Assembly (NCBI RefSeq): GCF_001485435.1
Contig: NZ_BCMS01000001.1
Span: 1,373,501 to 1,437,500, forward strand
Origin: Deinococcus grandis
Lineage (GTDB): Bacteria > Deinococcota > Deinococci > Deinococcales > Deinococcaceae
Direction: 5' to 3'
DNA length: 64,000 nucleotides
Shown in pieces: positions 47,226-57,827 of the stretch. A program made the translations under genes and the position numbers. The notes below the pieces were generated by a model. That model saw nothing but the letters and a program-made list of their open reading frames with translations, was not told where the DNA came from and did not search any database. Positions within the stretch are counted from its first letter, which is position 1, and every line of letters starts with the position of its first letter.

Positions 47226-48344
47226 TCAGAAGAAGCGACTGACGTCCCGCACGACCACGAACGCCATGAGGAGCATCACGAACGCGAAGCCCGCGAAGTT
47301 GATCGCCTGTTCCTGCTGGAAGGTCAGGGGGCGGCCGCGCAGTGCGCCCACGAACGCCAGCACGATGCGACCGCCGTCCAGGCCGGGGATGGGGATCAGG
47401 TTGAAGAACGCCAGGGAGAGGTTCAGCAGGATGGCGACCTGCACCAGGGCCCAGGGGCTGACGGCGGCGGCGCGGGAGACGATCTCGGCGGTGCCGATGG
47501 GGCCGCTGACGTTCTCGTCCCGCGTGAAGTTCAGGGTGAAGAAGCGCTGGAACAGCCCGGCGAAGGATTGGATGACCTGCGGGACGGCCTCACCGGTCAC
47601 CTGCCACGCGCGGATGAACGCCGCGCCGACACTGACGGGCTGCACGTCCGGCGCGTAGCGGATGCCGAGCAGTTGCCGCTCGCCGTTCAGGGTGGGCGTC
47701 CAGTCGAACAGGACGTCGCGGGGCTGCCCGTCGCGCACCACCGTGAAGGTGTGCGGCCCGTCCTTCGTCAGGACGTCACGCACCCCCTCCCACCCGGCCA
47801 CCGTGCGGCCACCGACCGTCGCCGTCTCCGGGATGTCCTGCCCGTCGATGGCGGTGATGACGTCCCCCACGCGCAGGTCCAGCGTCTGCGCGCGGCTGCC
47901 CGGCACGACCTCCTCGATACGGGCGCGGTCCGGCACGGCCACGCCCTGCGAACTGAACGACACGGTCATCAGGCCGATCGCCAGCAGCAGGTTCGTCAGC
48001 GGCCCGGCCAGCAGGATCGCCACCTTGCCCCACACCGGCAGCGCCGCGAAGCCGCGCGTGGGCTGGCGGTAGCCGCCCTGCCCGTCCTCCTCGGGGGCCA
48101 TGCCGTCGATCTCCACGTACCCGCCGATGGGCAGCAGGCTCAGGCGCCACTCGGTGCCGCGCCACTGCCGCCGCAACAGCACCGGGCCCATGCCGACGCT
48201 GAACGAGTGCACGGCCACGCCCTGCCGCCGCGCCAGCGCGTAGTGCGCCAGCTCGTGCAGGAACGTCGCCACGCCGATGATCAGCACCGTCCACAGCAGG
48301 CCCAGCGGGGTCAGGGCCGCCGCGATGCCCTGCACGACGTTCAC
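47226..48344 (-). CDS. rseP: Site-2 zinc protease (RseP family)
   Basis: The 372-residue intramembrane protease has the zinc motif HELAHY (residues 30-35) in the first membrane helix, a PDZ domain (about 135-215) and the second-site motif [13 protein letters not shown] (about 316-328), with four membrane segments. It cleaves membrane-bound regulators or signal peptides. The GTG start at 48344 has GGAGG seven bases upstream. That ribosome binding site lies inside the left end of element copy C. Confidence 0.93.
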   Translation of the reverse strand: MNVVQGIAAALTPLGLLWTVLIIGVATFLHELAHYALARRQGVAVHSFSVGMGPVLLRRQWRGTEWRLSLLPIGGYVEIDGMAPEEDGQGGYRQPTRGFAALPVWGKVAILLAGPLTNLLLAIGLMTVSFSSQGVAVPDRARIEEVVPGSRAQTLDLRVGDVITAIDGQDIPETATVGGRTVAGWEGVRDVLTKDGPHTFTVVRDGQPRDVLFDWTPTLNGERQLLGIRYAPDVQPVSVGAAFIRAWQVTGEAVPQVIQSFAGLFQRFFTLNFTRDENVSGPIGTAEIVSRAAAVSPWALVQVAILLNLSLAFFNLIPIPGLDGGRIVLAFVGALRGRPLTFQQEQAINFAGFAFVMLLMAFVVVRDVSRFF

Positions 48345-48478
48345 AGCGCCTCCGATGGGACGGCGGGGTTCAGCCGTGCCAACCGAGCGGATGCGAGTGG
48401 GATCAGGACGGGGACCGGACGTGGAGTTCGTCCTTCGGCGACCTCCCGGAGGGCGAACGCAACAGACGGTGCCCGTCT
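48343..48478 (+). repeat. Two-hairpin dispersed element, copy C
   Basis: It fills the gap between rseP and dxr. Hairpin 1 is 48356-48364 with 48373-48381 (one mismatch); the core CGAGCGGATGCGAG is 48384-48397; the second conserved block ends at 48426; hairpin 2 is 48427-48438 with 48446-48457 (two G-U pairs, seven-base loop); the right end GACGG-tgc-CCGTC abuts the dxr TGA stop (48478-48480). Confidence 0.88.
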
Positions 48479-49668
48479 CATGCCCTTCCCCCGTTCGCTG
48501 CGAGTTCCTGTGCGCGGGTGCGGGCCCAGGCGTCCACCTCGGCCAGCGTGTCCCAGGTCAGGGTCCCGGCGGGTGTGTCGTCCAGCACCCGTTCCAGCAC
48601 CCTGGGGATGTCCGTGAAGCCGATCTGCCCGGCTAGGAACGCGTCCACCGCCACCTCGTCGGCGGCGTTCAGCGCGACCGGCAGCAGCCCCCCGGCCTCC
48701 CCGGCGCGGTACGCGAGGCCCAGGCACGGGAAGCGGTCCAGGTCCGGCTCGCGGAACTCCCAGGTGCCGCGCATCGGCCAGCCCAGATGCGTGCCGACCT
48801 CGCGCCCGCGCCGCGCGCCGCGCACGTCCCCGGGGCGCGTCATGCCGGTCGGCGCGGCGTCCACGGCGTACGCGATGGGCAGGCGCATGTCGGTCGGCCC
48901 GAACTGCGCCTTCAGGCTCCCGTCGCGGAAACGCACCGCCGCGTGGATCAGGCTCTGCGGGTGCACCACCACGCCCACCTGCGACAGCGGCAGGCCGTAC
49001 AGGCTGGCGCACTCCATGACCTCCAGCCCCTTGTTCATCAGCGTGGCGCTGTCGATCGTGACCTTCGGGCCCATGCTCCACGACGGGTGCCGCAGCGCCT
49101 GCTCGGGCGTCACGCCGCTCAGGTCGGCGGGGCCCTCGCGGAACGGCCCGCCGGACGCCGTGAGGATCACCTCGGCCACGTCCACCATGTCCTCGCCCGT
49201 CAGGCACTGGAACACTCCGGTGTGCTCGGAATCGATGGGCACCACGCGCCCGCCGCCCACGGCTGCGGCCTCCCACATCAGGTGCGCCGCCGTGACCATC
49301 GCCTCCTTGGTCGCCAGCGCCACCGCCTGCCCGGCCTCCAGCGCCGCGCGGGTGGGCGCCAGCCCGATCAGGCCGCTCATGGCGTTCACGACCACCCCCG
49401 TCGGCAGGCTCGCCACCTCGACCGGGTCGGCGATCACTCGCACGCCCGGCAGCGCCTCCCGCGCCTGCGCCAGCACGCCCGCGTCCACGCTGACCAGTTC
49501 GGGCCGGAACTCCCGCACCTGCGCGGCCAGCAACTCCACGTTGCGCCCGGCGGCCAGCGCCGTCACCCGCCAGCCGCGCCCCCGCGCCACGTCCAGCGTC
49601 TGCGTGCCGATGCTGCCCGTACTGCCCAGCACCGCGATCCCGCGCCCTGCACCCTCGGAAAGACTCAT
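48478..49668 (-). CDS. dxr: 1-deoxy-D-xylulose 5-phosphate reductoisomerase
   Basis: The 396-residue NADPH-dependent enzyme makes methylerythritol phosphate in isoprenoid synthesis. The NADPH motif GSTGSIGTQ (about residues 15-23), ATKEAMV (about 118-124), the metal motif [11 protein letters not shown] (about 143-153), SGGPFR (about 173-178) and NKGLEVMEC (about 217-225) are present. The ATG at 49668 is seven bases after a TAGCAT box (49676-49681). The earlier ATG at 49677 overlaps that box. Confidence 0.95.
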   Translation of the reverse strand: MSLSEGAGRGIAVLGSTGSIGTQTLDVARGRGWRVTALAAGRNVELLAAQVREFRPELVSVDAGVLAQAREALPGVRVIADPVEVASLPTGVVVNAMSGLIGLAPTRAALEAGQAVALATKEAMVTAAHLMWEAAAVGGGRVVPIDSEHTGVFQCLTGEDMVDVAEVILTASGGPFREGPADLSGVTPEQALRHPSWSMGPKVTIDSATLMNKGLEVMECASLYGLPLSQVGVVVHPQSLIHAAVRFRDGSLKAQFGPTDMRLPIAYAVDAAPTGMTRPGDVRGARRGREVGTHLGWPMRGTWEFREPDLDRFPCLGLAYRAGEAGGLLPVALNAADEVAVDAFLAGQIGFTDIPRVLERVLDDTPAGTLTWDTLAEVDAWARTRAQELAANGGRA

Positions 49669-49731
49669 CCCCCGCATGCTAGACGACGCGGGGGACGGAA
49701 GCGGCGGGACCGCGCACGATTGGCGCTGCCC

Positions 49732-50562
49732 TCAGCGGGTGAAGACGCTGATGTTCAGGAACAGGTACGTGGCGGGCACCGCGAACAGCAGGCTGTCCAC
49801 CCGGTCGAGGAACCCCCCGTGCCCCGGCAGGCTGCTGCCACTGTCCTTGGTCTTCAGCGCCCGCTTGAGCAGACTCTCGGACAGGTCGCCCAGCTGACTG
49901 GCGCTGGCGACCAGGATCGAGTACAGCAGCGCCTCGAACGGCGTCCACACGTGCGTGAAGGTCGTCAGGGCCAGCACCACCAGGAAGCTGAACGCCAGGC
50001 CGCCCACGGCCCCCTCGACGGTCTTGCCGGGACTGACCTCCGGGGCCAGTTTGCGCCGCCCGAAGAAGTACCCCACGAAGTACCCGCCGATGTCCGCCGC
50101 GAACGTCGCCATCAGCGGCAGCGCGAAGTACAGCAGGCCGTCCCCGGCGTCCGGGCTGTAGCGCAGCATCAGGAAGTACCCCAGCAGCCACGGGATGTAC
50201 AGCAGCCCGAACATCGAGTACACGATGCGCTCCAGGGGCCGCTCGCCGGGCCGGATGACCTCCACGACCAGCATGTAGCCCAGCGCGACCGTCAGGACCG
50301 CCTCGCGCCACGACCCGCCGGGCCACGGCGCGTGCGGCCACAGCGGCAGGCTGGCGATCATGATCGCGACCGTGAACACGCCCAGGCTCACGCGGCGCAC
50401 GTCGATGTCGTTGCGGTCCAGCATGCGGATGTACTCGAACAGGCACATCAGGGCCACGACGATCAGCGCGGGCAGCAGCGCCACCCAGCCGATCCACACG
50501 ATCACGCTCAGGAGCGCGAAGCCCACCACGCTCGTCAGGACGCGGCTGCTCAGCGACTCCAC
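49732..50562 (-). CDS. cdsA: Phosphatidate cytidylyltransferase
   Basis: The 276-residue membrane enzyme makes CDP-diacylglycerol. It has about seven hydrophobic segments and the C-terminal signature S-x8-KR-x3-KD-x5-PGHGG-x2-DR-x-D (SESLLKRALKTKDSG and LPGHGGFLDRVD). GTG start. It sits between frr and dxr in the usual order. Confidence 0.94.
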   Translation of the reverse strand: MESLSSRVLTSVVGFALLSVIVWIGWVALLPALIVVALMCLFEYIRMLDRNDIDVRRVSLGVFTVAIMIASLPLWPHAPWPGGSWREAVLTVALGYMLVVEVIRPGERPLERIVYSMFGLLYIPWLLGYFLMLRYSPDAGDGLLYFALPLMATFAADIGGYFVGYFFGRRKLAPEVSPGKTVEGAVGGLAFSFLVVLALTTFTHVWTPFEALLYSILVASASQLGDLSESLLKRALKTKDSGSSLPGHGGFLDRVDSLLFAVPATYLFLNISVFTR

Positions 50563-50638
50563 GCGGCCCCCAGTGGACGACCCATAGGAAAGTGCCGCCG
50601 GGGAGACCGGCGGTCACGGGCAGGGGAGGCGGGGGGCC

Positions 50639-51190
<552 letters not shown>

Positions 51191-51259
51191 GGGTGAGTCT
51201 CCTTGCAGGAAAGTGTCGCCAGTCTAAGCGATCAGGACGTCGGTCCGCTGTCAGGGGTC

Positions 51260-51394
51260 GTACGGATTCCGTCTGTTCCTCTGGCCACCCGGAACTGCAC
51301 CGGGTGGCCACCTCCACGTCCGGAACCCGTTTTGCTTCTGCTCGCATCCGCTCGGATGGAACCGCTGACATCAGCCGGTCCACCGAAGCTAGTC

Positions 51395-51395
<1 letters not shown>
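51260..51395 (-). repeat. Two-hairpin dispersed element, copy D
   Basis: It lies between pyrH and frr on the minus strand and starts at the pyrH TGA stop. Imperfect hairpin 1 is 51357-51368 with 51371-51382 (10 of 12 pairs); the core is 51341-51354; the second conserved block is 51312-51328; hairpin 2 is a perfect 11-bp stem (51282-51292 with 51300-51310, seven-base loop). The right end GTACGGATTCCG (51260-51271) matches the ends of copies A and B. Confidence 0.9.
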
Positions 51396-52253
<858 letters not shown>

Positions 52254-53048
52254 TTAAGCGCCGATCTCGAAGCGGACGAAGCGCTTGACGGTCGCGCCGC
52301 CCAGGTACTTGGCGACGGTCAGGCTGTTGTCCTTCACGAACGCCTGCTCGGGCAGGACCTTCTCGGAGTAGAACTTGCCGATCTGGCCCTCGACGATCTT
52401 CTCGACGATCTGCTGGGGCTTGCCTTCGTTCAGCGCCTTGTTCGTGAGGATCTCGCGCTCCTTTTCGATATCGCTGGAGTCCACCTCGTCACGGCTGAGG
52501 AACTGGGGGCGCTCGGCGGCGACGTGCAGGGCCACGTCCTTGGCCTGGGCTTCGCTGCCGCCCTCGACGTCCACGAGCACGCCGATCTTGCCGTTGCTGT
52601 GCACGTAGCCGGCGACGGTGCTGCCCTCGAGGTACGCGACCTTGTTCAGGACGATGTTCTCACCGATCTTGCCGGCGGTCGCGGCGACCAGGTCGGCGAC
52701 GGTCTCGCCGTCCACGGTGTACGCCTTGAAGGTGTCGAGGTCGCTGGTCTTGGCGGCCAGCGCGGCCTGCGCGAGCTTCTCGACGACAGCCTGGAAGTCG
52801 CTGTTGCGGGCGACGAAGTCGGTCTCGCTGTTCACTTCGACGATGGCGGCGCGGGTGCCGTCCACGGCGAAGCGCACGATGCCTTCCTTGGCTTCACGGT
52901 CGCCCTTCTTGACGGCCTTGGCGATGCCGCGCTCGCGCAGCAGGGCGATGGCCTTCTCTTCGTTGTTGTCGGCGTCGGCGAGGGCCTTCTTGACGTCCAT
53001 CATGCCCGCGCCGGTCAGTTCGCGGAGTTTCTTGATCGATTCCAGCAT
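52254..53048 (-). CDS. tsf: Elongation factor Ts
   Basis: The 264-residue nucleotide exchange factor for EF-Tu has an N-terminal UBA-like domain (LRELTGAGMMDVKKAL, residues 8-23) and the conserved VNSETDFVARN (about 71-81) and HVAAERPQFL (about 174-183). AGGAGG precedes the ATG. It follows rpsB in the standard order. Confidence 0.97.
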   Translation of the reverse strand: MLESIKKLRELTGAGMMDVKKALADADNNEEKAIALLRERGIAKAVKKGDREAKEGIVRFAVDGTRAAIVEVNSETDFVARNSDFQAVVEKLAQAALAAKTSDLDTFKAYTVDGETVADLVAATAGKIGENIVLNKVAYLEGSTVAGYVHSNGKIGVLVDVEGGSEAQAKDVALHVAAERPQFLSRDEVDSSDIEKEREILTNKALNEGKPQQIVEKIVEGQIGKFYSEKVLPEQAFVKDNSLTVAKYLGGATVKRFVRFEIGA

Positions 53049-53070
53049 GGTGTTGCCTCCTGTGGGCGTG

Positions 53071-53091
53071 AAGCCCGCATCTCGGGCTTCG
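53071..53091 (-). other. Hairpin between rpsB and tsf
   Basis: GAAGCCCG pairs perfectly with CGGGCTTC around five bases, 23 bases upstream of the tsf start. It may be a leader structure affecting tsf translation. Confidence 0.4.
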
Positions 53092-53180
53092 GAGTCGGGT
53101 TCGGAGCTGCGCTGCGCGGGAAAAGGGGGGCGCGCCCTTGATCGGCCTGCGCCGGGACGCGTCCCCCCTGGGTCCCGTGC

Positions 53181-54080
<900 letters not shown>

Positions 54081-54139
54081 TCGGAGGCCCGCACGGGAAG
54101 GGGAGAGCAGCAGACGGGCCACCCGGACTGAAGGACGGC

Positions 54140-54934
54140 TCAGAGGAGGCTGTGGGCCAGCGCCGAGATCGCCAGCGACTGCCGCGCCTGTTCCTCCTGG
54201 CCGTCCTCCAGATGCCACGCCGCCGAGAGACCCGCGTACGCCCCCACCCACGCCAGCAGCCGCGCGCGGTCCAGCCCCGCCTCCCGCGCGATCAGGGCAG
54301 ACTGGCGTTCGAGCCGCCCCGGCCCCAGCGCGTGGTCCGGCGCCGGGTTGCACAGCATGTTCGCGAAATCGAAGGTCCGCTCCCCGATCAGCCCCTTCGG
54401 GTCGATGACCAGCCAGCCCCGCTCCGGGCTGCGCAGGACGTTCCCGTGATGCAGGTCCCCGTGCAGCGGACGCACGTCCCGCTGGTCCGCCAGCAGGCGC
54501 CGCGCGGTGGCCCAGGCCCGCGCGAAGCCCTCCCCATGTCCCTGTGCGGCCTCCAGCGACCCGAACCAGCGAGGGAGACCCGGCAACTCCGGCCAGGGAG
54601 TCACACGCGCCACATGCACGCCCGCCGCTGCGCCGCACAGCACCCGCGTCGCCGCGTCATCCTGCCCGGCCAGCGCCCAGTCCGCCAGAGACGGCATCGG
54701 CTCCAGGCGTTCCAGCAGCAGCGCCGCCCCCTCACGTCGGAACATACGGGCCGCGCCCAGCCCGTCCAGCCACACCATCAGGTCGTGGCCCCGCACCTCC
54801 TCCGCGCTGCGGGCCACCTTCAGCATCGCCGCCCGTCCCTGCCAGCGCACGGGCATCAGGTCGCTGCCCGGCGTGCGGATCGCCGCGCCGTCCGGCATCA
54901 GCCCCCAGCGGCTCAGGTAGGCAGCCACACTCAT
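54140..54934 (-). CDS. APH(6)/hydroxyurea-type phosphotransferase family protein
   Basis: The 264-residue kinase-fold protein has the catalytic loop PLHGDLHHGNVLRS (about residues 171-184) and the metal motif VIDPKGLIGERTFDFANML (about 192-210), both typical of the aminoglycoside 6-phosphotransferase/hydroxyurea kinase family. It could phosphorylate an aminoglycoside or a cellular metabolite. The ATG at 54934 fits the conserved length better than the GTG at 54970. Confidence 0.8.
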   Translation of the reverse strand: MSVAAYLSRWGLMPDGAAIRTPGSDLMPVRWQGRAAMLKVARSAEEVRGHDLMVWLDGLGAARMFRREGAALLLERLEPMPSLADWALAGQDDAATRVLCGAAAGVHVARVTPWPELPGLPRWFGSLEAAQGHGEGFARAWATARRLLADQRDVRPLHGDLHHGNVLRSPERGWLVIDPKGLIGERTFDFANMLCNPAPDHALGPGRLERQSALIAREAGLDRARLLAWVGAYAGLSAAWHLEDGQEEQARQSLAISALAHSLL

Positions 54935-55015
54935 ACCGGTCAGTCTGCCCCGGAACGGGGGTGCATCCAAAGAGGGACGCGCCGCACGGCGTGACAGGGC
55001 TTACACTTGGCCCTT

Positions 55016-55840
55016 ATGGACTGGTTCTACGCCATCGTTTACGGGATCGTCGAGGGGATCACCGAGTTCCTGCCGATCAGCTCCACCGGGCACCTGATCC
55101 TCACCGGCAACCTGATGGGCGTGCCCTGGTCGAAGGAAGTCAAGGACACCTTCGAGGTCGTCATCCAGGGCGGCGCGATCCTGGCCGTGCTCGCCTACTA
55201 CTGGAAGGACTTCCTGCAGATCCGCCACATCGGCCGCGATAAGACCCAGCAGAACCTGTGGCTGGGCGTGGTCGTGGCCTGCATTCCCGCCGTAATCCTG
55301 GGGGTGCTGTTCGGGGACACCATCAAGGCGTACCTGTTCCGGCCCAGCGTGGTCGCCTGGGCGCTGATCGTGGGCGGCATCCTGATGTGGCTGATCGAGA
55401 GCCGCCGAGTCACGCCCAACGTGGACGCCATCGAGAAGATCGGCGTGCGCCGCTCGCTGATGATCGGCACGCTGCAGTGCCTCGCGCTCCTGTGGCCCGG
55501 GTTCTCCCGCTCCGCGAGTTCCATCCTGGGCGGCATGGTGCTGGGCCTCGACCGGCCCACCGCCACGAAATTCAGCTTCTACCTGGGCGTACCCACCCTG
55601 GGCGGCGCCGCGCTGCGGGACTTCATCAAGAACCGCGACATCCTCGCCGAGATCGGCGTGCTGAACGTGCTGCTGGGCGCCGCCGTGAGCTTCGTCGTGG
55701 CGTACCTGTCCATCGGGTGGCTGCTGCGCTTCGTGTCCACCAACAACTTCAAACCCTTCGCGATCTACCGCGTCGTGGTCGGCGTGCTCATCCTCGTGCT
55801 GATCGCGGCGGGCGTACTGAACAACGGCAACCTCGCCTGA
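55016..55840 (+). CDS. uppP: Undecaprenyl-diphosphate phosphatase
   Basis: The 274-residue membrane enzyme recycles the lipid carrier of peptidoglycan synthesis. The family motifs EGITEFLPISSTGHLIL (about residues 13-29) and WPGFSRSASSI (about 160-170) are intact, with about eight membrane segments. TACACT (55002-55007) lies eight bases before the ATG (leaderless). Relatives are linked to bacitracin resistance. Confidence 0.95.
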   Translation: MDWFYAIVYGIVEGITEFLPISSTGHLILTGNLMGVPWSKEVKDTFEVVIQGGAILAVLAYYWKDFLQIRHIGRDKTQQNLWLGVVVACIPAVILGVLFGDTIKAYLFRPSVVAWALIVGGILMWLIESRRVTPNVDAIEKIGVRRSLMIGTLQCLALLWPGFSRSASSILGGMVLGLDRPTATKFSFYLGVPTLGGAALRDFIKNRDILAEIGVLNVLLGAAVSFVVAYLSIGWLLRFVSTNNFKPFAIYRVVVGVLILVLIAAGVLNNGNLA

Positions 55841-55906
55841 CGCTCGGATACCGGGGGCGGCCTGATCCACGCGACAGGCCGCCGCTGTCCTGCCAGAATG
55901 CGGGGC

Positions 55907-56905
55907 GTGGCCCCACCCACCCTCTACCGCCCGTTCCTGAACGGGACGTACGCCGTCTCCGCCGGCCTGTACCGGATGGGCCAGCAGCCCATTCCCTGGC
56001 TGGACGACCCCCGCCCGGAGGGGCACACCTTCACGCTGGACGACGCGTACCCCGCGTTCATCGCGGGCAAGGTCGCCGCGCATGCGCGCGCCCCGCACGA
56101 GTACATGGGCGAGGCGGCCCTGACCCCCGACCTGCGCGAGGCGGTCCTGACGCACGTCGCCGCGACCCTCGCCCGCGATAGTGGCGGGGCGATCACCTGG
56201 GACGGCGCGCGACTGCGCAACGACCTGCTGGGCTGGCAGGCCACCCTCGACCCCCGCTGGAACGCCGTGCACGCCCTCCGGCACTTCCCGGCCCCACACG
56301 CCGCGCTGATCGCCGGGGTGCAGCCCCTCCACGCCCTGGACTTCCTGGGGCTGAACGCGCAGGAGGACCTCGCGTTGATCGCCCGCGACCCCCACACCGG
56401 CGCGGACTGGCTGACAGCCACGCACGTCCTGCTGCCGCAACACTGGGACCCGCGCGACAAGCTGGGCCGCGACTTCCGCGCCGTGCACGGGCCCGTCGCG
56501 GGCAGCGCGCCCATGAACGCCACGGCGCCGCGCCTCGTGGAGGCCGCCGTCACGCGCGGGCCGTTCATCCGCTTCGCGTGGGGCCTCAGCATGACAGGGC
56601 GCTTGGACCACCACCCCGCCGCGCCACCCGACGAGGACCGCGCCGCGCACACCCGCTTCGACCCGGACCGCGCCGTCCTGCGCGTGGAACGCCAGACCCT
56701 CACCGGTTTCCCCGGCGCGCACGGCGCCCTGTTCACCATCCGCCCGCTCATCCACCCCCTGCGGGAGGCCGTGCAGACACCCGCTCACGCCCGGGCGCTC
56801 GCCGCCGCCATCGACTCCATGACGCCCGAGCAGATCACGTACAAGGGATTAACCCACCTGCAAGGAGACCTGTTGGGGTGGCTCAGGCAGCGCAGCCTAC
56901 ACTGA
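55907..56905 (+). CDS. Heme-dependent oxidative N-demethylase family protein (DUF3445)
   Basis: The 332-residue protein matches the heme-dependent oxidative N-demethylase alpha-type family by its opening LYRPFLNGTYAVSAGL, the middle DDAYPAFIAGK and RLRNDLLGW, and the end VERQTLTGFPG and FTIRPLIHPL. It probably demethylates an amine using heme, but no partner subunit is adjacent. The GTG at 55907 lies seven bases after CAGAAT; an ATG at 55898 is the alternative start. Confidence 0.78.
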   Translation: MAPPTLYRPFLNGTYAVSAGLYRMGQQPIPWLDDPRPEGHTFTLDDAYPAFIAGKVAAHARAPHEYMGEAALTPDLREAVLTHVAATLARDSGGAITWDGARLRNDLLGWQATLDPRWNAVHALRHFPAPHAALIAGVQPLHALDFLGLNAQEDLALIARDPHTGADWLTATHVLLPQHWDPRDKLGRDFRAVHGPVAGSAPMNATAPRLVEAAVTRGPFIRFAWGLSMTGRLDHHPAAPPDEDRAAHTRFDPDRAVLRVERQTLTGFPGAHGALFTIRPLIHPLREAVQTPAHARALAAAIDSMTPEQITYKGLTHLQGDLLGWLRQRSLH

Positions 56906-56909
56906 CCGG

Positions 56910-57383
56910 GTGAAGCCCGCCCGCCCCGCCCTGCTCCTGCTCATCCCCCTGCTCCTGTGTGCCTGCGCTGCCCCGGGCGACGACGCCACCGTGATCCGGA
57001 GCGACCGCACCCAGGTCACCACCCGCACCACCGTCACCACGGGTAGCGGCGCGGCCACCCAGCGCCAGACCACCACGACCCGGCAGAAGACCACAGGCCG
57101 CACCATCCCCATCAGCGACCTGCCCCGCGAAGGCCAACAGGTCATGCGGCAGATCGCCCAGGGCGGCCCCTTCCGCTACGCCAAGGACGGCACCACCTTC
57201 GGCAACCGCGAACGCCGCCTCCCCACACGCTCCAGCGGCTACTACCGCGAATACACCGTCCCCACCCCCGGCGAGACCGACCGCGGCGCGAGGCGAATCG
57301 TCTGCGGCGGCCAGCCCGACACCCGCACCGACGACTGCCACTACACCCCCGATCACTACCGCACCTTCCGGAGCATCCGATGA
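56910..57383 (+). CDS. Lipoprotein guanyl-type ribonuclease (RNase Sa/T1-like)
   Basis: The 157-residue protein has a lipobox (LLLCACAAP, Cys about 17-19), a Thr-rich linker (about 30-65) and a C-terminal microbial RNase domain. That domain has FGNRERRLP (about 107-115), GYYREYTVPTPG (about 120-131) with the catalytic Glu, the catalytic Arg in RGARRIV and the catalytic His in TPDHYRTF near the end. It should cleave RNA at G outside the cell. The GTG at 56910 follows TACACT by six bases (leaderless). It overlaps the barstar gene by four bases. Confidence 0.85.
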   Translation: MKPARPALLLLIPLLLCACAAPGDDATVIRSDRTQVTTRTTVTTGSGAATQRQTTTTRQKTTGRTIPISDLPREGQQVMRQIAQGGPFRYAKDGTTFGNRERRLPTRSSGYYREYTVPTPGETDRGARRIVCGGQPDTRTDDCHYTPDHYRTFRSIR

Positions 57384-57778
57384 TCCAGATCTTCAACGAA
57401 CCCCCGCAGGGCCTCCAGACCGCCCCACACGAACCCCGCATCATCGCCGCCGGCTACCAGATCGCCGTCCGCGAAATCGACTTCGGCACCGTCCACGACA
57501 AGGACACCCTCATGCTCGCCTTCCTCAAGGGCCTCGCCCTGCGCGACACCTTCGGCCGCAACTGGGACGCCCTCTACGACATCCTCACCGACCCCGAACA
57601 ACTCAGCCCCCGCTACGCCCTCATCCTCTGCGACTACACCCACTTCAAAAAACGCCACCCCCACCTCGCCCGTGAACTCGAACAGGTCCTCCTCGACGCC
57701 CAGACCAACGCCGCCCAACAGGAACGCCACCTCTGGCTACTCATCGAAGAACCCGACCACGACCCCAACGGGTGGTGA
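57380..57778 (+). CDS. Barstar family ribonuclease inhibitor
   Basis: The 132-residue acidic cytoplasmic protein has the barstar core DKDTLMLAFLKGLALRD and FGRNWDALYDILTD (about residues 40-70), in which the aspartates and tryptophan plug an RNase active site. Its ATG overlaps the RNase stop (57380-57383), so toxin and inhibitor are coupled. It presumably protects the cell from the RNase before export. Confidence 0.88.
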   Translation: MIQIFNEPPQGLQTAPHEPRIIAAGYQIAVREIDFGTVHDKDTLMLAFLKGLALRDTFGRNWDALYDILTDPEQLSPRYALILCDYTHFKKRHPHLARELEQVLLDAQTNAAQQERHLWLLIEEPDHDPNGW

Positions 57779-57787
57779 CTGCACAGA

Positions 57788-57815
57788 GCGGCGCCCTCCA
57801 TCTGGAGGGCGCCGC
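57788..57815. terminator. Bidirectional terminator hairpin
   Basis: GCGGCGCCCTCC (57788-57799) pairs perfectly over 12 bp with 57804-57815 around ATCT, between the convergent barstar and giant lipoprotein genes. Confidence 0.8.
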
Positions 57816-57827
57816 AACGTTTGACGC

